From NCBI GenBank assembly GCA_948470475.1, contig OX419345.1, positions 2,663,501-2,727,500 on the forward strand: a stretch of 64,000 nucleotides of DNA. Reading direction: 5' to 3'. The notes beneath the pieces are model-generated. The model made no database searches, was not told where the DNA came from, and saw only the letters and a list, made by a program, of their open reading frames with translations. Shown piece after piece: positions 35,801-45,100 of the stretch. The position numbers and the translations under genes are program-made. This DNA comes from Galaxea fascicularis (Eukaryota > Cnidaria > Anthozoa > Scleractinia > Euphylliidae). The stretch's first letter is position 1; every line of letters starts with the position of its first letter.

Positions 35801-38800
35801 AAAAATTAACAAATGGGAATTAGCAGTTCACAGGCAGGTTTTTAAGAATCCATTATTACAGATTTTTAAAGCCATAGACAGTTTTTCAGCCAGGAAAATC
35901 AAGTTGACAGCTGTATATTTTCCCCTGCTCCTGACCATTATCTACATCCCTGGGTAGGGTGGGGTTCAGTGGTTCAGAACTGATTTGCATCACAGTACAG
36001 TGAGTACAGTCTTTGTAAACATGCATGCAAAGCAGTTTTTGACATTATCAAATCAAGAATAGACCCACACCCCTTCTGACTTGGTCGTGTACCTAAATGA
36101 TTCTCACTTTTTCATAAAATAAATCAAACCGCTAATTTGGCAAAAAAAGAACAAAAACTGGTGCAATGCTTTTTGAACAGGTGCAAAGATTTATTTTAGC
36201 GAAAAAATATATTTTGGGTTTAGGTGTACTTCAAGCGAAGATGTGGACATGAAATTTCCACTGAATAACTAAACATGTTTTGTGGTCTCCAAGAAAGGTT
36301 TTACTGGTTTCATTCAATTTGCTTTTAGAACAAGAGTGATGAGAAGCCTTTGGATGAAGCAAATGGTGAACAGTCAGAATGTCCGTATAAAAATCGGCTT
36401 AACAATGAGGATAAAGATGGTAAAGAAGGTACAAAGTTAGAAGAAGCCGTGAAAGAAGCTGAAGAAAGCCAGGAGAATACTGAGTCATCTCCTGAAAATG
36501 CCACAGGTTTACATGTGCACACATTTTTTTTCAATGACAGTAATTTTTGTCAAATTGACTTTGGTCTTTTGGATTCAAATATTTAATTGAGTTTGTTTAA
36601 CTGTGCTGTCTGAAAGTTTATAGTTATCATTTGACTTTGCTGTGTGTTCTAGATGCTAGTGACATTTCGGCAGATGCTATCAAATCAGCGGCTAAAGCTG
36701 TTGGCTCAATCTGTGATTCAGGTAGGTTTCACATAAACCTTTTAATTTTACACACCACTGGTATCTGTGTGTTTTCCCAACAAAGTTTTAGGACAATGTT
36801 TTGTAAGCTTTTGTATATGGCCACTTGCAGTCTCACCAGAGATGGTGAGTTTTACAGATTCCAATATTTACCCTAACTGTATGTTCTTCTGACATTTCAG
36901 AGTTTGATGTCAGATTTAATCCAGACATTTATGCTCCTGGCACAAAGCATGCATCCTCAGAGGTAAGTGTGACATTTACATGAGAAAGTTGATTTCATTT
37001 CTTGAGGGCAAAACTGTAAAGTGTTGCTTGGACAAACTTTTAGCCCTCTTGAGATCTAACTGAAAATTATAAATATTGGCTTTTATGGATAGAGGAACAT
37101 TGGAGTAGAAACCTTAAATCAGTGTTAGACGTTGATGTAGTTAGTGTAGCCAGGTTTAGGATTTAACCCTTGTGTGTTTGGTTGGGAGAGAAGCATTTTA
37201 ACTGCTGTGTGCTCATCCTGTTCTCCTGGCCCCTGCTGTTCAAATGTTAGATAGCGCTATCCTCCGGATAAACCACTATCCAGCAGATAAGTATTGGGAA
37301 AGCTAATTGCACTATCCACTGGATAGATATTTAGCCAGTGGATAGCACTATCCAGCCTTTGAACAAGCGGGGCCTGTTGATTAGCACTGTCTACTATCAC
37401 TTTCTCTTTCGTGTCTCTTGTGTTGTGTTGTTGATCAGTCCTTCCTTTTTTTTGTCCTTCAGGAAGCTGCTCTTTCTTGTGACAAGCTTCTGGTTCAAGA
37501 TGCTTCAGGCTTTTTAGTAGAAACTGTCATTATCAAGATGGTGAGTATTTTTTGTGTTCATTACATTTTGCAGGCCCACTACAGTTCCTTGCGTGAACCT
37601 GCCTTTATCCTTTTCATCAAGTTGACAAGTATTGGGTTTAATTTAGTACTTGGTGATCAAGTTTCAATGACATTACAAGTGCAGTTCCAGAACATTTTCA
37701 TATTCCGTTGCCACAGAAGGTCATTGGAATTTCTAAGGGAGAAGGGGGTGGAAAAACCAATAGAGAAAGAAAAATATGGAGCTAAAATAATAGAAATTTC
37801 CATAGGGGTGGGGGAGGGGTGCAAACCAAAAAACCTACCATGGGGGCTATGAATATTTTGTGGAACCACACAATTGTTTGTTAGTTAACCAAAGTGGAGG
37901 TAAATATCCACCACATTCACCAACACTGAGGTGAATAATATTTATTTATTGTTTTAGTATACAATCTGAATAACTAGCATTTATTCAAATAATTTTGTCT
38001 CCGGAAACTGAAACAGGAGGTCGTTTTCTTTTTCTTTGGCTGCACCAAGGTGAATAGTACTTTGCTAGTCACCTCCGAGTTAACCAATCAGAACATGTGA
38101 AAAGCACTATTCACCTGTGTGGTATGTGCTAAGGCTGAATACTTACAGTGCATAAAGTGATGTCATGGCAATAATTAATTGGGCAGTGTATGAAATGATG
38201 TTTTTGATTTTTTTCCCAGTTTAGATGTAGGGTTGTGCTTTTCATCATGACAGGCAACAGCCATTTTTGTTAACCTATGAATACAGCCATCAAGACAATG
38301 GACTTGCACCTGGAAAGGTTGTAAATTACAAGAATCCTCAGTCTAATTTTTGTATTTCCACTTTTCTGTCATCAGGTGGAAGATTTTATCAGTTTATCAC
38401 AAACACCATTGGATGGCTCGCAGTTAACTGACATCATGCATAACAGGTGCTGAACAACCTCAAAAATGCTACAACTTCCATGAATTATTTTCTGTAGCTT
38501 TTTAAGGTTCTCTCCATCGATTTTCTTTGTGCACATCCTTGCCTGTACTTTGTTCACAAAATGGTTGAAATATTTGGCTTCTGTTTCTCTAGGGGAATCA
38601 ACATGAGATACTTGGGAAAAGTTGCATCCATTTTATCTCTGCGAGCAGACCTAGAACATGTTTATGTAAGTAGATTAGATCACTTGTTTTCTTTTTTACC
38701 TAATGATGTATGCTTTACATGTATGAACAATCTTCAATGTTTCTCTTTGCAGAAAATTTCAGTTGTGGAAATGATTATTAGAACTGCCAAGAACTTATTT

Positions 38801-38947
38801 AAAATTCACATGCAGAGTGGTAAGTACTTTAAGTATAGGAAATCACACAACCTTGAGTACCATAAGTATAGCGAGAGGTCAAGATGGCTGGATATTGGCC
38901 AAGTTCTTTTTTTGCGTGTTCATCTCGGTCCATAAACTCGCAAAAAA

Positions 38948-38982
<35 letters not shown>

Positions 38983-39078
38983 AAGCTTGGTCAGTAAAGG
39001 ATTTATTATATGGGATAAGCCGGCTTCAGAGAAATTTTTCTTGCGGGACAAAGCGCGTAATCCCGAGCGGGCAAGATT

Positions 39079-39109
<31 letters not shown>

Positions 39110-42100
39110 CAGCACGGGATTTGGTTCATCTTGCCCGCTCACGGAGCTACCCATATAATAATGGTGATTAATAGGTACGAGTGATTTTGAAAGTTCTCAA
39201 AATTGCACAAGCCTTTAGGTGAGTGTAATTTGAGAACTTTCAAAATCACAAGTATCTATTAATCACGAATTGTACAAGAAGGTCATGCAATTTTTTATTT
39301 ATAGTTCGCTCAGCAAAACTACAAATTGTATGAAGTTGCGCAACTTGCAAATTATTGCGTATTTTTTGCGTAACTTGGGTTTATGTGCCTTTTTATCCAG
39401 TTTCTCCCATCAAAATGTTCAAATTTGCAATGTTTGGTTGTTCTCATGCACTGTTGCCATGGAAACTTAATAGGTACTCCTGCAAGTACTATTTGGGATT
39501 AATTGTACTGCTCTTGACCAATCAGAATTGAGTAATTTTGTTGAATGTACTATAAGTTGCAAAATTAATTTATTTAATAGTTTTAAAATATGTCTTTGAT
39601 GACAAAATTGTTAGTGATTAACGCTTTTTCTTACCTTTGTTTTTCAGCTACTCTGAGGACACTTTCAGTTGCAATTAGTCACTTTTTAAATTGCTTTCTG
39701 GTAAGTTGTAGTGTTGCCAAGCTCAAATGACTTGCAGCTCACAGACTAACTCACTCAACATCCAATGACTTCTGATGTGGGATCCTTCCAGTTTTAATTC
39801 CTCATGCTACATGTTTTTCTTTTCAGAGTTTATATCCCAGTCCTCAACCTCACCTTCCTGCTGAAGAGGTATGCTATGATTATTATTATCAGTTTCTAAC
39901 CCTTTATTAACCCCTAAGAGTGACTGACCAATGGTTAATTTCTTCTTAAAGTAACACTGCTCAATCAAACATTGAGGTTGTGTGAAAAAAGGAAGTGATC
40001 AACAAGTATCAAGGTCTTGATTGTTTAACAAATTTGTCTCATCATCATCATAGAAAATGTAGCTGAATTCAACTTCAGTATTACTTCCGTTTAACAGCTG
40101 ATTCACATGTCGTGCCAAATTTAATGCCATTAGGCTAGACCACAATCTTAGTTTGGTAGATTGAGTTCAACATGATGACAGCGGCACATTTGAACAGGGC
40201 CTCACTGATGTAACTCAGTGATAACAGACTCTAAAAATTATGTTTGGTCAACTTTATGTGCAAGAAAGTACTGCTCGGTAGCTTTCTCCTGAAAAGTGAC
40301 AAAGTTTTATACACAGACTAAACGCTTTGAACAAGTTTACTACAGCATGACAAAGAAAACTACTAGTTTTTATTTGATTGGTCACCTATGGATTTCACTA
40401 GACAGATTAAATCTGTCTGAAATCTGTCTTAATTACCATAACCCAAGGTTTACTTTGGCAGAAAGAAAGGGTGAAAAACGTAACCATGCCAAGACGCTCT
40501 AGAACTGTTTACTTGTTTTGTTTTCAGGTCATCAATAAAAAGAAGAAAAGCAAAAGAAAGCCACTAAAGATGTCAGGAAACGGAGGTCAGTAAAATTAGT
40601 GGGTGTGCTTGTCAAACTGTTTAGTTATTGTGGAATATGGCCAGTGTGACTTTTTAAAATTGTGTTTCTTTTAGCTTCTGCTGTGGCTTGGGCAACCCTC
40701 ACACCAGAAGATTTATGGAAATTAATTGGTGAAGAGACACTGAAGAACTTTGGATTTGAACTCAATTGGTAAAGATTAAGATTGTTTTAATTCTTACTTT
40801 ATGTTTACCTTCCCCTACGGGGATAAGTATTGTCTGTGTTACAGGTCAAATTTGATTTCAGGTTAGCTTTGATGTAACCTGGGTCGATTCTCAATTTCCT
40901 TTGTCTCCTATGAATAACTAAGGTTAGGAGACAGTGGAAATTGGCTTCAACCTAGGTTGACCTGAAATCAAATTTGACTTTACAACAACTATTTGTATTT
41001 CACTGATATTAATAAATGTCACTGTTAGTCATTAAATCATTTGGTTATTCATTCACTGTATTTATTTCTTTGCAGCAAAAACAGTGATGAAGCCCTTCTG
41101 AAATATCATATTCACAGAATTTCTTTGCTGAGATCTTTCTGCCTAAGAACAGGTTTGTACTGTTGCATTCCCCACATCACAGTTAATTTGCTATTGACTA
41201 TCTTGGTACATTTACCATTGACAGCAGATTCAGCAAGGTTTTCAAAAGTTGCCAGCACCTGATGCAAGTCACCAGCTACTTTAAGCATTTGGGCCAGTTA
41301 TTTCAGCATAAACCTCAGCTCTGCCACACTGTGCCGCTGTCATGGCGCAATACTCCTCCGGGTACTTCTGAATATCCTCCTGCTACTTTAAATTTTTGTT
41401 TTTGAAACCCCTGATTCAGTAATATAATTAGTAAGAGAACCCCATCTTATTTTATATATAACACATAAACCATGCATGCAATCTGCAAAGGTCTGTTGTT
41501 GCCTCTGTAAGACTTGGCAACAAACATATTGAATTCAATCATGTTATCCAGTTTTATTGTAGTACAAGCTATATTGACCTTGAGCCAGTGTATTCTTTCA
41601 TGTTTTACTAGGTGTTCAAATCTTGTTGAGGGAGTATGACTTTGAAAGTAGGAAACATCCCACATTCACAGAGGATGACATCATGAATCTGTTTCCAATA
41701 GTGAAGCATACCAACCCCAAGGTAAGGAGCTCAGCAAAGTATACAGTGACACTTTGTACCCTTGCATCTTGCCAAACAATTTAGGAAGCCTTTTTCTGTG
41801 ATAAGCCTTTTTTGGAGATCAAATTTTGCAGTGCATTATTTTCCCTTCTCTAGTAACAGCCCTTTCCCACTTGTAGTTTCTGAAAGTTGAAATTGTGTAG
41901 TACATAGTTTAAGATATTTTACAATGTTAAATATGTTGGGGTTCAATAATTTATTTTATCCTTGGTTCAAATTATATTTTCCTTTTTTGGGGGGTCTGGT
42001 AGCAAGTTTTAAACAAAGGATTGAAATAAATTTAATTTAAACCAAGGCTAAAATTAAACCACAAGAAATATTTTAAGGTTGAACCATGGCTAAACTCAGT

Positions 42101-45100
42101 TTGTTTCTTCTTCTCTCCAGGCATATGATGCATCTGCCATATTTGAGGCTGCTCAAGGACGTCTTCATGGAGGTTAGTTGCTGAGGCAATCTTATTTTAA
42201 AATCGAAATATTGTCATCATAAGATTTAAGTACTGTGGATGAGGGAACAGGAGCCTCACACAGTCGTGAAGTTTGTCAACACATAAACAGCCCAAGACTG
42301 GTTACATTTTGATTCAGTGTGCAATGTAACTCCTAACAGTGATGAGCATGTAATTTCTCCTTACACTGTCGCTTCTAGATTAAGCTTGTAGTTCTTTACA
42401 ATTTAATACAAAATGATCACCAGAGATTGAATTCTCTGGTTATTGAACAGATTCTCCCAACTTATACCATAAGACACATCTGGATTTCAGTGAAGAGAAA
42501 TGTTCATACACTGTATTGTTCTCGGGGCCGAATGGGTTAAATGGTGGGCAGACTTTTACATCCTGCATGACAGTTTTTTAACATTATGGTGTGTGTGGCA
42601 CATACTTCTATCGGGGAGGTATTGCTTTTTCTGGCTCTACTTGCACAAACATGTGCAGTTATCATGGACATTTTTCCAATGGGTCTTCCCTTAAAGCATT
42701 CAAGTGCCACATAAGTGATAAGATTCCATCTGGTGAAAAGAAAGTAATAGTATTTTGAGGGGGTGCCTGGAAAAAATTCTTTATTATAAGTCTTTTTTGA
42801 TAAATTGACATATTCTTCTATCAAGTTACCTTGTATTTGCTTGTGAATCACAAGGAGAATTTGCCATTGTATCAAAAGTCACTAGAGCCTTATTCCATGC
42901 ACCCCTTCATTTCGTGTTGTGGACAAGAGGACCTCTAAGAGTGGCATCAGTTTACAAGAAGTGGAATTAATTTGCACCCTTTCAAAATGGTTGATTTATT
43001 GTGGCTTTTTATCCAGGTCTGCTTGGAGAAGCTCATGAGCTGATGGTAGAAGCTCTTAACCTTTTCCATCAAGTGTATGGACCCTTGCATGCAGACATTG
43101 CTACATGCTACAGGTATACATTGGCAGATATTTTTTCTGTTTTGTCTTTTTTTATGTTGGCAAATACCTTCCAATGTGGTGCTCACAGGTAAACATTTTG
43201 TGCCTGCAGGTACTTCTGATTTTCAAAATACATATAGTAAACTTGGCAGTTGAAGTTGTTTGAAGCTTCTCTTGCCCTTTAAGTTTTCATTAGGGAGGAG
43301 GTGGCAATAATATTAAGATTTTGTGAATCAAAGAATTGTGCATATTCATAGGTAGGAAGCATGTAGTGTAGAAAAAGAAAGAACTGTCTGCCCAAAATTT
43401 GGTAATTGTGAAGAAGAGCTCCCCAAAAAACCTGTCGGCCGACTGTCGGTCAACTGCCGGCCGACAGTTGACCGACAGATTACCGACAGTCTACCGACAG
43501 TTAACCAACAGGTTACCGACAAGTTAGGAGAAAACGAAAATTGTGGTAAAAACGAAAATAAAATACAAAAGTAAATGAAAATGGATCCAATCCAATCTGT
43601 GAAAAACCAAGTATAAAACTACGTAAAAATTCGAGAGGGACTGGGACATAGTTTACCTTTCCAACATGGCGGAAAGAAATGTCGAAGCTGCAGTTGCGTA
43701 TTTAGAGAAAACATTAATATAGGTTTGTGTTAACATTTTACCGACAAGCTACTGACACATTACCAACTGTCGGCCGACTATCGGCCGACTTTGCCTATAT
43801 TTCAGGCAAAACCTGTCGGCCGTCTGTCATCCAACATATTGCTCCACTGATTAAAATGATAGTGGAATCATTGTTGGTGTCATATTTAAATAACTGGAGT
43901 TAATGTTTGAAATTTTAGGGCGATTGCAAGACTCCATTACTTGGCAGAAGATGCTATCCAGGTGAGTGCAGCTAGGAACAACTACCAGGGGTTTCAATAA
44001 AATTTGAAGTAGGCAGCTGGTTAGAGAAGAGTAACCGACTTTACTTTAATTTAATTTCAAACAGTCTTTCTTTAATAACTGAAATTTAGGGGGGAAAGTA
44101 GCCAACTTCTCTAAGGGAAGTAGCCAACGTTTTCTGTCAGCCATCTGTGGTTACTGAAAGCACTGAACTTCAGTTAAAATAATGGAGTAAGTCAATGGTG
44201 ATTTTTAAAGCAAAAAGATCAAATTGTTGGTAATTCAACGGCACATTGTTGGAAGATAAACCTTTGTAACATTAGAAAAATATACCTGTGAGATATTATG
44301 CCCTGAGGCAATAGTTCTAGTCACCCAAATAATTTCTAGTAGAGCAGAGAGAAACCTTCATCATTCAACATCACAATATTTCATTTTCTGATGCATTTTA
44401 CTTGAGAACACTTTCTTCAAAACTTCCAGGATGTGTAGATTTGTTCTCGTTATTTTTTACTTATTATTGTTAGAATCATGTTATCTCATACTTGATTAAC
44501 CTGTAAGTTAAAAAGGTTTGTTAAATTTGCATCCATTTCAAGCATTTATGTTCTTATTTTGTTGCACACAACAGGCTGTGAGTTATCAGAGGAAGGCTGT
44601 GATCGTTTGTGAACGAGTGTTTGGAGTGGATCACCCAGATACAGTTATTGCTTATGTAAGTCTACTTTGTCTGAATTTTGCTTTCTGAGGCAGACATTGA
44701 ATTTCGTGTTACCTTTGTATTTCACTTACAGGTTCATCTTGCACTGTACTGTCACAATGCAGGTCTGGCCTCAGTGGCACTCAAGCTTATGTACCGAGCA
44801 AGATACTTGGCTCTGGTGGTGTATGGAGAGGGACATCCTGATATGGCAACGTTTGATGTAAGTACTGCCAGCGAAGGACAAGTGGTGAACTTGAACTTTT
44901 GAACTAGTTGCTACATGTAGTCTCTCTAACCTAAACTGAACTTAACAAATGCAGGGTTCTCTGTTCACTGTGAAATGTCCTATTTCAGCAGCGATTGTGC
45001 GGCATTTATGAGAAAACATTTTCTCATGCTTGTGTGACTTTTATGTGGTTATTTCTCACCCACATCCAGTACCTCAATGCAAGTGGTAATAGTCACTTTG

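Larger units (their letters stand above)
37463..42172 (+). other. CLUH: CLUH exons 28-38: central domain
   Basis: Exons 37463-37540, 38376-38446, 38593-38665, 38753-38819, 39648-39700, 39827-39868, 40528-40585, 40675-40768, 41076-41152, 41612-41721 and 42121-42172 encode residues 765-1022, the region once called eIF3-p135/CLU-central. Markers are [21 protein letters not shown], a Lys-rich patch (KKKKSKRK) coded by exon 34, [24 protein letters not shown] and [12 protein letters not shown]. The Lys-rich patch corresponds to a basic stretch in the human protein. Confidence 0.94.

Noticed and set aside
37418..37852. 144-codon plus-strand frame
   Set aside because: Only the part 37463-37540 is real (CLUH exon 28); the rest reads through an intron.
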